Positions 36,835 through 46,388 of a stretch of 64,000 bases of DNA are shown here, in pieces. This DNA is from Nitrososphaerota archaeon (GTDB taxonomy: Archaea > Thermoproteota > Nitrososphaeria_A > Caldarchaeales > Calditenuaceae). Where the stretch lies: NCBI GenBank assembly GCA_009889515.1, contig WUQR01000068.1:186001-250000 (forward strand), given 5' to 3'. Both the position numbers and the translations under genes were made by a program. The first letter of the stretch is position 1; every line of letters starts with the position of its first letter. Under the pieces are notes generated by a model. The model had not been told where the DNA came from. It saw only the letters and a list, made by a program, of their open reading frames with translations, and searched no databases.

Positions 36835-37977
36835 TCAATACAGCATGGAATTATGGTAGAGATCCAGCGAAATGCGGGCTATCTCGTCCCAAGTTATAAG
36901 CTTTTCTCTGCCTCTAGCGCCTAGGTCTTTAGCTAGCACTCTATCTTCCAGCAGTGTCAATATAGCATCAGCCAATGCCCTAGCGTCTCTGGGAGGCACT
37001 ATGATTCCATCTACCAAGTGCTTGACCCTGTACGGCACCTCACCCACGCTAGAGGCTATAACAGCCTTACCCCTAGCCCACGCTTCACTTATTACCAAAG
37101 AGTATACCTCTGCATAGTTGCATACGCTAGGCAATATAAGGCATGTTGAAGCGTCTATTGCTGCTACCTTTACTCGTTCATCAACAGGACCTAAGAATAA
37201 TGTCTTGTCTCTTATTCTCAATTTTTCTGCCACATCCACATACCTCTTAACATCACCGGGACCTACAAACACAAACACAACGTCATGTACTGCTTTTAAA
37301 ACATAGGATGCAGCTTCCAATAGCACGCTCACACCTTTGAGGGGGTGAAGCCTCCCGACATAAAGTATTACATTGTTGAATAGACCATATCTGACCCTAA
37401 ACTCTTCCTCAAGGCTTGGCAACTCGAGGAGTTCCCTGTCTATTCCATCAGGCACGTAGTGTAAGTGTTTGGCACCATATCTTCTCTCGAGGATCTTCAT
37501 GTCCCTTAGGCTTTTCACAAGCTTTAGATCAGCTACACTTAGAGCCCTCAAGGTAGTCCACCTTCCGTAGAATCTTCCAACAGTCCTAACTATTGTATCA
37601 GGGTGGTCTGACAGCGCATCTACAGCCATGAAGTGGACGGCTATCTTGGCACCTAGGCTCTTGGCCCTCTCTGCAATCGTCATGTTGAAGAGAGAGTTTT
37701 GGGAGTGAACATGAACTACATCGGCATCCTTAAACAACTTCTTGTCGAGCTCGCTGGGTACCGTAAGGTCAGGATAATGCAGTCTCAAAGCCTTAACTCT
37801 GTGTACGTAAACTCCGTTCAGCACCCCTTCAACGTAGACGCCACTACTCACTATGTTGCTAGTAACCACATGCACTTCATGATCTAACCTCGCTTGCTCT
37901 TCTGCTAACTTCTGTACGACTTTCTCAATACCTCCAGGGGTTGGATAGTAGCTATGATGGACGTGTACTATGCGCAT
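36835..37977 (-). CDS. GT4-family glycosyltransferase
   Basis: 380 aa. N-terminal VHVHHSYYPTPGGIEKVVQKLAE (acceptor domain with the G-G motif), HVHSQNSLFN, then PDGIDRELL, ILYVGRLHPLKGVSVLLEA, and the donor motif EVYSLVISEAWARGKAVIAS. All GT-B landmarks are present at usual spacing. It overlaps the next GT4 gene by 10 nt, so the two are coupled. Confidence 0.9.
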   Translation of the reverse strand: MRIVHVHHSYYPTPGGIEKVVQKLAEEQARLDHEVHVVTSNIVSSGVYVEGVLNGVYVHRVKALRLHYPDLTVPSELDKKLFKDADVVHVHSQNSLFNMTIAERAKSLGAKIAVHFMAVDALSDHPDTIVRTVGRFYGRWTTLRALSVADLKLVKSLRDMKILERRYGAKHLHYVPDGIDRELLELPSLEEEFRVRYGLFNNVILYVGRLHPLKGVSVLLEAASYVLKAVHDVVFVFVGPGDVKRYVDVAEKLRIRDKTLFLGPVDERVKVAAIDASTCLILPSVCNYAEVYSLVISEAWARGKAVIASSVGEVPYRVKHLVDGIIVPPRDARALADAILTLLEDRVLAKDLGARGREKLITWDEIARISLDLYHNSMLY

Positions 37978-39092
37978 AGCTGCTTATAGACTTCCTCGTA
38001 TTTTGGAAGTATCTTTGACCATGAATGCTGAAGAGCCCACTCTCTCGCATTAATGCTAAGTTTTTTGTAAAGTTTTTTGTCTATTAGCAACGTTACTATT
38101 TTCTCTCCGAAGTCATTTGGGCTCGGCTTCGCGTAGAGACTCGTCTTTCTTGGAGGTGCTGTATATAGTTGTCCCCCATTCCCGGTTATAACGCAAGGCT
38201 TTCCGAACGCTTGAGCCTCAAGAAGAGCTATGCCGAACGGCTCATAAAGTGCCGGATGAGCGAAGACTAAGCACCCAGAGTATAGCCTGCTTTTTTCGTC
38301 CTCTGATACTATGCCTAGGTACTCAAAGTCTATACCGCGCTTCTGCCCATAGCTCTTCAGCTTCATCACCAGCCCCTCGTTGGGGCCAGCTAGCATCAGC
38401 CTCGCAGCTGGAACCTCTTTCTTCACATGCATCATAGCCTTGACTAGTAAATCAACATTTTTTGATCGGCTGATCCTACCCAAATACAGCACTATTGGAC
38501 TCTTTTCTTCGCTCTGGGCCGAAGCGACGAGTCTGTCATCTATGCCATTAGGTACGATGACCACCTTCTCATCCTTAGCATGTAGCTCTTTCACAAGCAC
38601 TCTTCTTTCCTGCGGCGTCAGTGCTATTACTTTGTCATAGCTGTTCACGACGTTTTTCATAAACAAGTCCACGGTTTGATGGTAAAGCCAAGTCATCAAT
38701 ACAAGCTGGCCGAGTATGTGGAAAGGTGCATGAGCATGAAGTACTGCTCTGAAGTTAAACCTTGCCTTGAGCTTTGCCACCTGAAACACATGGGGATGCC
38801 TCCACACGTGAACATGAACTAGATCTGGTCTAAGTTTTCTCAGCACTTCAGGTAGCTCAGTGCTGTATGTCCCGTGGCTCCAGATGACGTTAGGTTTCAA
38901 CCTGACTACATGGACATTGTTGATGGTCTCTTCCTTAGATAGAGAACCCTCGCCACCAACTCTTAACCTATTATAAGTTACGACGTAAAGCTCGTTACCC
39001 TTAGAGGCCATGTATTCCGCTACCCTCTTAACAACCTCCTCAACACCACCAATGACGGGATAGTAAAATGGAGCTATGTGAACTATTCTCAT
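37968..39092 (-). CDS. GT4-family glycosyltransferase
   Basis: 374 aa. Starts MRIVHIAPFYYPVIGGVEEVVKRVA and continues with HVHVWRHPHVFQVAKL, VPNGIDDRLVASA, LGRISRSKNVDLLVKAM, and PFGIALLEAQAFGKPCVIT. It is paralogous in layout to its downstream neighbour at 36.8 kb, so successive sugars may be added by the pair. The stop of the methyltransferase/GT2 group lies upstream by only a few bases. Confidence 0.9.
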   Translation of the reverse strand: MRIVHIAPFYYPVIGGVEEVVKRVAEYMASKGNELYVVTYNRLRVGGEGSLSKEETINNVHVVRLKPNVIWSHGTYSTELPEVLRKLRPDLVHVHVWRHPHVFQVAKLKARFNFRAVLHAHAPFHILGQLVLMTWLYHQTVDLFMKNVVNSYDKVIALTPQERRVLVKELHAKDEKVVIVPNGIDDRLVASAQSEEKSPIVLYLGRISRSKNVDLLVKAMMHVKKEVPAARLMLAGPNEGLVMKLKSYGQKRGIDFEYLGIVSEDEKSRLYSGCLVFAHPALYEPFGIALLEAQAFGKPCVITGNGGQLYTAPPRKTSLYAKPSPNDFGEKIVTLLIDKKLYKKLSINAREWALQHSWSKILPKYEEVYKQLCA

Positions 39093-39094
39093 CG

Positions 39095-39775
39095 TTAAGG
39101 CTTTACTGCTAAGACTATTAACCTTCTAGCTAAGGATGCTTTCAGTGAGAAGAAATTATCTAATAGTCTGAAGAAAATATTCTTAGGGTGAATGTCGGAG
39201 GCTCTGGCGACCTTTACCACTTTGAAACCATGATACTCTAAAATCTCTTTCAAGGCTCTTAGTGTGAAAGCCCTTATGTGCCCTGAAGGCATGCCGAAGA
39301 TCCCCTCTCTGTAGGGGACACCAACTATGGTCTCCATTGAGACCTCGACATTATAAGGTTGGTAGCCGAGAAGGAAGACTACCCTATTGACCCAGCTAGC
39401 CAGGTTCGGCGTCGAGATAAGCAAGGTATCACCTCTTCTGAGGACTCTGCAAGCCTCCTTCAGCATATGGTCAGGATTAGTCAAATGCTCTATCACCTCA
39501 AATGAAGATACTACATCAAAAAACTCGTCCGGGAAGGAGGGGCTCTCGATGTTTAGATCCAGCCTGTAGGCTTTTATCCCTCGATGATTGGCTCTCGAGA
39601 CGGCCCCCTCCCTGACATCAATCCCATAGATCTCCCTCGCTTGTAGTCTCTCTCCTAGGAGTAGGGATATTTCGCCATCACCGCAACCCAAGTCAAGAAG
39701 TCTTTCCACTTTGCCAACAATGCTAGTTACCAACTCTAGAGCCACTTTAACCCTTGGCAAAAGTTCTGCAGACAT
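39095..39775 (-). CDS. SAM-dependent methyltransferase
   Basis: 226 aa from ATG 39775, which overlaps the stop codon of the upstream GT2 gene as TAATG. I preferred it over longer frames to 39865, which run into that gene. The class I core is LLDLGCGDGEISLLLGERL, YGIDVREGAV, VVSSFEVIEHLTNPDHMLKEA and ISTPNLASWVNRV. Methyltransferases of this type cap or modify glycan chains. Cytosolic. Confidence 0.87.
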   Translation of the reverse strand: MSAELLPRVKVALELVTSIVGKVERLLDLGCGDGEISLLLGERLQAREIYGIDVREGAVSRANHRGIKAYRLDLNIESPSFPDEFFDVVSSFEVIEHLTNPDHMLKEACRVLRRGDTLLISTPNLASWVNRVVFLLGYQPYNVEVSMETIVGVPYREGIFGMPSGHIRAFTLRALKEILEYHGFKVVKVARASDIHPKNIFFRLLDNFFSLKASLARRLIVLAVKP

Positions 39776-40881
39776 TATTCCTTGGACTCCTTCCGCCATA
39801 CTATCTCCCTCGTCCATAGGTTCCTTAAAACTCCTACCGCTAAAAAGAATTGCTGAACTATCCATGTTCTATACTGTTTTATACTCAATAGAGCGAGTCC
39901 TAGTATCAGGATTGCTAGGGCTGTTGGAGAATATGCGACTAGTGCGCTTATCATTAGCAAGATTGCTACTGCGAGTAGCAATGATGGGTTTACTAGGTGC
40001 AGGAATGACTCTATGAGCAGTATTTTCTTGAACTCTCTCGGCGCCCGCTTTACCATTTTTAGCGTTTTGGCGAAGTGCTGTATTAGGTGCTGAGCTCTTC
40101 TAACCCTTCACCAGAAGTAGTCCTTATTGGGGACGGCTTCTTCCACCCAGATGTCTTCTGGCGTTATTGCTCTGAAACCGATTAGCGCCATCCTAGTTGC
40201 AGTGTGGCTGTCGTCTGCGCCGATATCTGTGGGGAAGCCGCCCAGCTTTTCTATGAGGTCTCTCCTGAAGGCCGCTAGTTCTCCATGGAATATTGGCGTG
40301 GCATAGGCCTTGCTCTCGGCGACTCTTAAGATATTGTAGTAATGTCTGTAGTCTTCCTCGACACCTTTAACCCCGTCTCCCACAGGCTTCTTCAGGCATG
40401 ATATGGCCCCGATCTCTGGGTCTGCGAACCACTTTAAAGCCTCTGGAAGTGCTTTGTTAGGCCATGAAGCGTCAACATCGGCCAGAACTATAATCTCGCC
40501 GTTAGCATGTTTTAGTGCATTGTTAAGTGCGTAGGCCTTCCCCCTCCTATAAGCCTCCCTGACCAGCTTGAGACTCACGTCTCCATGCTTAGAAGCCCAT
40601 TCTTCAACGAGCTCGGCTGTACCATCATCGCTTGCACTATCAACGACTATTATCTCCATGAGTTCTTTCGGATAGTCTTGGGAGTAAATATTGTCGAGCC
40701 TGCTCCAGATCAGCTTGGCCTCCCTATATGTAGGCACTATAATCGATGCTCTGGGCTTATACTCTTCGTCAACTTTAACATTCCAAGGCCTCGGCAGCCA
40801 CTTCGCTTTAGCATACTGGTAGTAGATTAGCGGTACACCGAAGTGAATCCCGGCCAGCATCAAGGCTAAAAGGTCTAACAT
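39775..40881 (-). pseudogene. Processive GT2 glycosyltransferase interrupted by one in-frame TGA
   Basis: The first 257 codons carry a GT2 domain: IIVPTYREAKL, VVDSASDDGTAELV, the DxD in LADVDASWPN, and the acidic pair in GADDSHTATR. They end at TGA (40110-40108). In the same frame the sequence continues without a break with RVRRAQHLIQHF, the Q/R-rich segment that normally follows in these enzymes, then two C-terminal membrane helices, to 39775. Residue-for-residue continuity shows one gene of 367 sense codons plus the TGA. A CGA, TGG or CAG to TGA change is the simplest cause. An N-terminal hydrophobic helix precedes the GT2 domain. Confidence 0.8.
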
Positions 40882-41032
40882 GTTTTCTCTAAAAAAGCTG
40901 GGACGTTCGGCAATAGCTCCGTTGCCTAAAGCTCACATCTAGGAAAGTTGCTGGTGTAGCAGTGATTTAGCACAGTGAAAATGCTTAGCTTAGATCCTAT
41001 GAAGACGAAGTGTGTGAATTTAGGATTCTGCG

Positions 41033-42496
41033 TCATGGTTTGTTGATTATTTCTACTTTCTGCAGGCGGTATTTCCTGTATGCTGAGGCTGAGAGTAGTC
41101 CGAGAGTTAGGAGTGAGAGTGAGACCATTATAGGGTTGAGCCTTATGCCCCATGGCGTATAGTTAAGGACGAGACCTACTAGTGGGACGAGTGCCAAGCT
41201 CAGGCCTATGGAGAGTGCAAGCCTTTCCAGGGGACTTAGCTCCTCTCCGCGCGGGTAGAGTGCCTCGACCAGCGAGTATCCTGGGAGGAAGAGCACGAAT
41301 AGCGAGCCCAAAGCCATACGCATGATAGAGAGTGCTGGATGGATGTTTGATAGGTAGACTGTTAGGATGCTTAGGATTACTAGGCCTGCCGAGACCATGA
41401 AGCCTATGTTGTGTCTTGAAACCATGTAGATTACGAAGGTTTGTGGAGGGTTTGGGTCCACGAGCTTTAGGGCGCCTCGGCGGATCAGGTTGAAGACGGC
41501 CTTTGCCATCTTGCTCGTTGTGTACCCTGTGCTACCTGAAAAGACTAGGTTCTCTAGGCTGAGGGGGTTTTGAGACTTCACTAGTCTTCGGACTGTCTTC
41601 TCTACGTCGCTTAGGCCTTCGTCGCCACCTTCTCTCCATACAAGCCTCCAATTCCTATAGAACTTGGCTAGGTTAATCCATAGCCTCTCCCGAAGATAGA
41701 TGTAGCCACCGACACCTGCGGTGGCTGCAGCTGCTAGCCCGCCTATGCCAGTGAAAAGCCTGAGCCTCGCGGCCTCGATGCCCTGCCTCGAGACTTCAGG
41801 CTCCATGGAGACTACCTTCAAGGCTAGATCGCTTGCTTCAGTCGCGTTTCCAGCCATGGCGCTGGACAGAGCCTTTCTGAGGAGCCCTACCATCTTCGAT
41901 ATGTCTCCGCCGTTTGACTCAGCCCTTCTCACCGCAAGATATCCGTCTAGGATTGGCTTCTCCAGCTCAGGATTTAGGAAGGACGCCATGGAGACTGTCC
42001 GCTCGGCACCGCTCGTCACGTTGAGCCAGAGCTGGTTCCATCTGCCGTGGTATGTGAATTGTCCTAGCGTCTCATTGTAAGTCCACATCTCGAATACGAG
42101 TCTCACATTATCGCCCGGAGTATTCAACACTATATCTACTGGGATGGTGTCGGAGGAGTTATGCGCTAGTATGGTCCTGACCTCCATTATAGGCTCAGCC
42201 GCTAAAGGCACAGTGGCGTTAACTGTGGAATTTCTGTCACCTACCTTAACGAGGACCTGGTAATACATCACGCGGCCCTCGTGGTTCCCAACGTAGACAT
42301 TGAGTCTGAAGGGCTGCCCAGCCATGACTACCCTCGGGTAATCGGCTATCTTCCCCTTCGGCCCCAGGAGACCTAGCTCGGAGAAGGGTTCTACTACGCG
42401 CCCAGCATTCAAAACTTGAACCGCGGCGAAGACTCCTGAAATCAAAAGTATGGCGGCTATCACAGCCAAAACTTCGTCGTTGAAGACCCAGCTCAT
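41033..42496 (-). CDS. DUF1616-type membrane protein
   Basis: 487 aa. An N-terminal helix is followed by an extracellular beta-rich domain of about 140 residues (NVYVGNHEGRVMYYQVLVKV with several N-x-S/T sites), a helix near 265, a cytosolic winged-helix-like region (LENLVFSGSTGYTTSKMAKAV), and a C-terminal membrane module with LFLPGYSLVEALYPRGEE and ERLALSIGLSLALVPLVG. This is the DUF1616 signature. Function unknown; such proteins occur next to archaeal surface-glycan and S-layer genes. Confidence 0.75.
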   Translation of the reverse strand: MSWVFNDEVLAVIAAILLISGVFAAVQVLNAGRVVEPFSELGLLGPKGKIADYPRVVMAGQPFRLNVYVGNHEGRVMYYQVLVKVGDRNSTVNATVPLAAEPIMEVRTILAHNSSDTIPVDIVLNTPGDNVRLVFEMWTYNETLGQFTYHGRWNQLWLNVTSGAERTVSMASFLNPELEKPILDGYLAVRRAESNGGDISKMVGLLRKALSSAMAGNATEASDLALKVVSMEPEVSRQGIEAARLRLFTGIGGLAAAATAGVGGYIYLRERLWINLAKFYRNWRLVWREGGDEGLSDVEKTVRRLVKSQNPLSLENLVFSGSTGYTTSKMAKAVFNLIRRGALKLVDPNPPQTFVIYMVSRHNIGFMVSAGLVILSILTVYLSNIHPALSIMRMALGSLFVLFLPGYSLVEALYPRGEELSPLERLALSIGLSLALVPLVGLVLNYTPWGIRLNPIMVSLSLLTLGLLSASAYRKYRLQKVEIINKP

Positions 42497-42595
42497 CAGG
42501 CACCAGCCCCACTTTTAAGGGCCAGCTCACCCTCCAGCCTGATTGTGTCGCAACTGTGTAAATCTTTCAAAGCCGATATAGCTTGAGGTCTCAAG

Positions 42596-44095
42596 TTAGC
42601 CTGACTTCCCGCCGACAGCCCTGAAGATCCTTCTCTCAACCCTCTTTAGGAGCAGTGATATGGTGGCTAGTGTGAATCCCTGGAGACCGATTACGAGGAG
42701 GACGAGGCCGAGCCAGGCCCAGCCCAGCGACCATCTTTCAGCCCCGAAAACATAGCGGATGTATAGCTGCCATATCAAGATGAGCGCGCCTGGAACTGCT
42801 AGGAGCGCGGCTATGGCGGAGAGGAGGAAGACTGGGTTGTAAAGCCAAGCCATCTTGAAGACCGTTACCAGAATGTTAAACCCATCCTTCCAGCTCTGGA
42901 GCTTTCTACGCTCAATCCTTCTCCTGTAGCTTATTGGTATCTCAGCCACCTTGCCGAGGTTGGAGAGTTGGGCCGCGATTTCAGCCTCAACAGCGAAGCC
43001 CTTGGATGTGAGTTCCAAATTTCTAACACTATCTGTCTTTAAGACATACATACCGCTGCATGGGTCGTTTAGCCTGCGACCCATAAGCAGGCTCAAGGCC
43101 GTGCTGATAATACGGTTCCCAAGTCTATGAAGAGGTGGGATGTTGTGCCTATCCATCCTGAGGCCTATAACCTCATCATATTCTGGGGCGATGCTCAGCA
43201 GCCTTTTAATGTCCCTTGCATCATAGGTGCCGTCGCCATCCATCAGGACCATGAAGGGTGTATCAACGACTTCTATTGCGGTTCTAATGGCTCCGGCCTT
43301 ACCGGCTCCACGCTGATAAATGACCTTAACACCTCTTTCCCTAGCAATCTCCACGGTTTTATCAGTCGAGTATCCGTCCACAACGAGAATATTGTCGTAG
43401 CCCTCACTTTTAAGCTCATCTATGACCGTCCCTATGGCCTCAGCCTCATTCAGCGTAGGTATAACAATGGTCACATGTTCCGGCGATACGTTCCCACCTC
43501 TCAGGGCGGGCATCTGAGCAGGGCCTTCAGGATCAGCCACTCTATTTGGGCCCGTAACAATGTTAGGAGGCGTGAGTGTTACTGTGCTCCCACGGCGCAT
43601 TACAATGCCCAGCAACATTGCCGTAAGCAATGTGAGGGAGATGACCAGTCCTTCGCCGGTGAGGAGTGGGGCGTCGAAGCTTTTGAGGGCTTGGAAGGTT
43701 GTGGGCTCTGTAGCCAGCGCTAGGGTTGGGATGAGGTTGATGGAGCTGCCGATGTGAAATGTCAGGTCCGTCTCAATCCACAGAGACTCCCTATAGACGG
43801 GCCAGAACAGTGGCGTGGCTCCTGAGAAGGTGTCGAGCAGCGTATGTGAGGCTAGCGCGGAGAAGGCTAGGACGCATGTGCGCATCCCTCTCTTCATAAC
43901 GTGGGCCATTATGGTGGGAGGGAGGAAGACTGCCGCATAAACGGGAATAGAGTGGGATAGCGACCTGTGCACGAGAAAGAGGACGTCAAAGTCGGGGGCT
44001 AACGCAAGAAGCGCTAGGGGTAAAGCCTTTTTAGGGCTTAGGCCCAGGAGAACAAGCATAACGAATGGGACGGTGAAGTGTATCAGAGGCTCCAT
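42596..44095 (-). CDS. YdjM/DUF457-like membrane hydrolase fused to a dolichol-phosphate-type GT2
   Basis: 499 aa. Residues 1-165 are a membrane metal-hydrolase domain: H6, D35/D37 in APDFDVLF, HRSLSHS (43-49) and SHTLLDTF (83-90). Residues about 205-430 are GT2: IVIPTLNEAEAIGTVIDEL, VVDGYSTDKTVEIA, LMDGDGTYD (DxD), and LNDPCSGMYVLK. Two further helices end the protein. The stand-alone version of the first domain is encoded at 47.1 kb. The combination joins a putative lipid- or phospho-substrate membrane enzyme with a sugar transferase to a lipid carrier. Confidence 0.8.
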   Translation of the reverse strand: MEPLIHFTVPFVMLVLLGLSPKKALPLALLALAPDFDVLFLVHRSLSHSIPVYAAVFLPPTIMAHVMKRGMRTCVLAFSALASHTLLDTFSGATPLFWPVYRESLWIETDLTFHIGSSINLIPTLALATEPTTFQALKSFDAPLLTGEGLVISLTLLTAMLLGIVMRRGSTVTLTPPNIVTGPNRVADPEGPAQMPALRGGNVSPEHVTIVIPTLNEAEAIGTVIDELKSEGYDNILVVDGYSTDKTVEIARERGVKVIYQRGAGKAGAIRTAIEVVDTPFMVLMDGDGTYDARDIKRLLSIAPEYDEVIGLRMDRHNIPPLHRLGNRIISTALSLLMGRRLNDPCSGMYVLKTDSVRNLELTSKGFAVEAEIAAQLSNLGKVAEIPISYRRRIERRKLQSWKDGFNILVTVFKMAWLYNPVFLLSAIAALLAVPGALILIWQLYIRYVFGAERWSLGWAWLGLVLLVIGLQGFTLATISLLLKRVERRIFRAVGGKSG

Positions 44096-44165
44096 GCAGA
44101 CTTAACCGCAATCCTCACTGGCATCCTTGGAGGGAGCTAAAATCCCAAAATCAAAGTCTAACGTT

Positions 44166-44834
44166 CTAGCCGGTGCTTTTGGATTGAGGCTTTGGCAGCC
44201 TCTCTACGACCTCCCTTAGCGTTTTCATCGTCTCGTTGAGCATCTCTCTGGTCTCCTTAGACTCTTTGACTAGGGTTTCAAGTATTATGGTCAGCTTTTC
44301 AGATATCTCGCCATACTTATCTGATATTAGCTTGAAGTTTTCATCTGTTCTTTTAGCGAAATCTCTAAACTCTTCTACATAGCTGCGGAATTCCTGCCTG
44401 TAGTCCCTGAACTCTTCCCTGAAGTCCCTGAACTCATTTCTGAAGTCTCTGAACTCCCCCCTATAGTCCCTGAACTCCGACCAGTAATCCATGAATATCG
44501 CCTGCATCGCTCCAAAGCCTTCCTGAAGCTCGTCCCCCAGCTCGCCATAAATAATCTTGAACTCCCTGACTTCAGGGCTCACCGAGGCCTTCTCCTCCTT
44601 GACCTCTCTAATCTTAGCAGGGGACGGGGGCTCTCTAACCATTCTAAGGAAGCTTGAGAGCTGCTCCCTCCCACCCTGCACAAATATTTCGACCGACCCG
44701 TCAGGCATGTTTTTAACATATCCAGCCAGACCCAGCTCCTGGGCTAAGTCCAAGACATATCTCCTGAACCCGACCCTCTGAACCCTCCCATAAAACCTCA
44801 GGACGTATGCCTCCAACTCTACGTCTCCACTCAA
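44166..44834 (-). CDS. Acylphosphatase domain fused to a heptad-repeat coiled coil
   Basis: 222 aa. Residues about 6-95 form an acylphosphatase domain: VLRFYGRVQRVGFRRYVLDLA with the catalytic Arg (in VQRVGFR) and GLAGYVKNMPDGSVEIFVQG with the catalytic Asn. It hydrolyses acyl phosphates if active. Residues about 118-160 are six near-perfect heptads of the type EFRDFRE/EFRDYRG, followed by a long helical tail. Archaeal acylphosphatases are normally about 90 aa, so the fusion is unusual. A coiled-coil oligomer or tether to another partner is inferred. Confidence 0.8.
   Translation of the reverse strand: MSGDVELEAYVLRFYGRVQRVGFRRYVLDLAQELGLAGYVKNMPDGSVEIFVQGGREQLSSFLRMVREPPSPAKIREVKEEKASVSPEVREFKIIYGELGDELQEGFGAMQAIFMDYWSEFRDYRGEFRDFRNEFRDFREEFRDYRQEFRSYVEEFRDFAKRTDENFKLISDKYGEISEKLTIILETLVKESKETREMLNETMKTLREVVERLPKPQSKSTG
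44357..44480. repeat. 21-nt tandem repeat inside the acylphosphatase fusion gene
   Basis: The segment repeats units like CTGAAGTCCCTGAACTC with 21-nt period, encoding the EFRDFR heptads. About six copies, imperfect. Copy number could vary between strains. Confidence 0.65.
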
Positions 44835-44998
44835 TTTATCAGTCCTCCAAGCATACCACTATAGTCAAGCATCGGCCCGGCTTTTAGGCTTCCCAAGCAC
44901 GTCATTCACAGCCTACTCCTTTCGCCAAACCCTAATATCAGCCATGCACCCGCATCTAAAAAGACCAGGTGTGACCGATGTGTCGATGCCGAAGCCAA

Positions 44999-45589
44999 CT
45001 ACCCCTGAGACTTCTCAGCACTCATCCTACCATGTATAGCCTTGGCTAGAGCTGAGATGGCCCCGGCTGTTAGAGCTATCCAGTAGTCGTCAGTGAGGCT
45101 GGCTACTGCAGGTGTCAGCACGTTTATGCTGAGCCCTCCGTATGGTACTGCGTATCTCATCTCGAATTTTCCAGTCAATGGAAGATCTATGCCGAGATAG
45201 GACCCGGCTACCTTCAGACCTATGAAGAGTCCCAGCAGGAATGTGACTGGGAGTGCTAGGCCGGTCATGCTTATCATAGGCTTGGACCACGGCTTTCTCA
45301 CCAGAACGGATCCAACAAGTATCGCGATTGCTGCAAGTAGGATGCTGAGGCGGGCGGCCAGGGTCAGGTAAGGTATTATAGGCACGTTCACGGGCCTGCC
45401 CAGTATCTCCACGGCTATGGCGAAGGGTGAGATGTTTGCAGAAAAGGTGCATTGGTCCTCGATACACCCATGCATCCTCCACCAAGGCCGATTAGAAGAT
45501 ACCGTGTAGAGAAGTAGTAAGGTTGCAGCAATCCCCGGCAGGTTCACCCTACCGTTCAGCGATAGAGCATCAACAAGCATCATGGGCAC
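44999..45589 (-). CDS. Membrane protein of unknown function
   Basis: 196 aa with about five hydrophobic helices, including ILLAAIAILVGSVLV and PVTFLLGLFIGLKVAG, and a segment with two Cys (HGCIEDQCTF) predicted on the outside. It overlaps the next upstream gene by 10 nt, so the two are coupled. No family recognised. Confidence 0.6.
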   Translation of the reverse strand: MPMMLVDALSLNGRVNLPGIAATLLLLYTVSSNRPWWRMHGCIEDQCTFSANISPFAIAVEILGRPVNVPIIPYLTLAARLSILLAAIAILVGSVLVRKPWSKPMISMTGLALPVTFLLGLFIGLKVAGSYLGIDLPLTGKFEMRYAVPYGGLSINVLTPAVASLTDDYWIALTAGAISALAKAIHGRMSAEKSQG

Positions 45590-46113
45590 TCCAGGCCTAG
45601 TGCCTTAACATCCTCCCGGCTAAGCCGGAAAGACGTCGTTAACGGCACAGTCACAACAGATCCGAAAACCTTTACGAATACTTCACCCTTAACCTCTATG
45701 TCTACATAGCCCCGGTCTCTAAAGTATGGCAACAGTCTGGTAACCGAGCCCTCGCTAAGACTGATGTCTAGGACCACTTCTTTTACAGAGCCAGGGGATG
45801 AGGTGACCGGGTGGGCCAAAGTTACAGGAGCAACCGCCTCCCCACTAGGTCCATAGGCTGTAGCGTTTAGACCCACTAGTTCAAGCCCAATCTCACCCAA
45901 GTTAGTTAGCCTAAGAACAGCCTTAGGCTCCTTATCTATAACTCTAAAGCCAGTAAACTCCATGCGGAAATCCACTTTTGGAGGTGAATACGATGGCGTG
46001 ATCAATGGAGTGATGTTCCAGCCGTACTGGTTCAGCGCGAAAACTATTGGGCCCAGCCCAACTCCTATTGACAACGAGATCATGACGATCCTGACTACAC
46101 TAACCATATTCAA
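45580..46113 (-). CDS. Signal-anchored protein with a late-embryogenesis-abundant-like beta domain
   Basis: 177 aa. One N-terminal helix (VVRIVMISLSIGVGLGPIVFAL) is followed by an all-beta region: FRMEFTGFRVIDKEPKAVLRLTN, IGLELVGLNATAYGPSGE and VEVFVKVFGSVVTVPL-like strands. The pattern resembles LEA/WHy-type domains of archaeal surface proteins, but this is only a fold impression. It is co-transcribed with the downstream membrane protein. Confidence 0.5.
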   Translation of the reverse strand: MNMVSVVRIVMISLSIGVGLGPIVFALNQYGWNITPLITPSYSPPKVDFRMEFTGFRVIDKEPKAVLRLTNLGEIGLELVGLNATAYGPSGEAVAPVTLAHPVTSSPGSVKEVVLDISLSEGSVTRLLPYFRDRGYVDIEVKGEVFVKVFGSVVTVPLTTSFRLSREDVKALGLECP

Positions 46114-46277
46114 ATATAGGCCGTCTCAAGGGTTTCAGCCACATCTCTGGGAAGCATATGAGGCCTAGATCGCTGAATACACATGTATATTACTTATCAT
46201 CCCATTTATGCCGTGGCCACAAACACACCAATACATCCTCATCTGCCTAGAAGCTCCAACTACTAGTTTTAGCCCTG

Positions 46278-46367
46278 CTAGGAGAGCCTCTCGACGGCTT
46301 CTCTGAGAAGCTTTAACGTCTCACTCACCAATAGGATGACCACACCTATGACTTGGTCCCTACTCAT
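46278..46367 (-). pseudogene. 29-codon remnant of the small operon-leading membrane protein
   Basis: The frame begins MSRDQVIGVVILLVSETLK. It matches the start of the 95-aa protein at 27.0-27.3 kb (MSRDRVIGAALLLVS) but stops early. It is either a truncated paralogue or a micro-gene of the same type. Confidence 0.4.
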
Positions 46368-46388
46368 CCACTAAGCACCTACGCTCCA

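Noticed and set aside
39776-39865. Extended start of the 39.1 kb methyltransferase
   Set aside because: It would overlap the coding C-terminus of the GT2 gene; the TAATG overlap at 39775 is a far better start.
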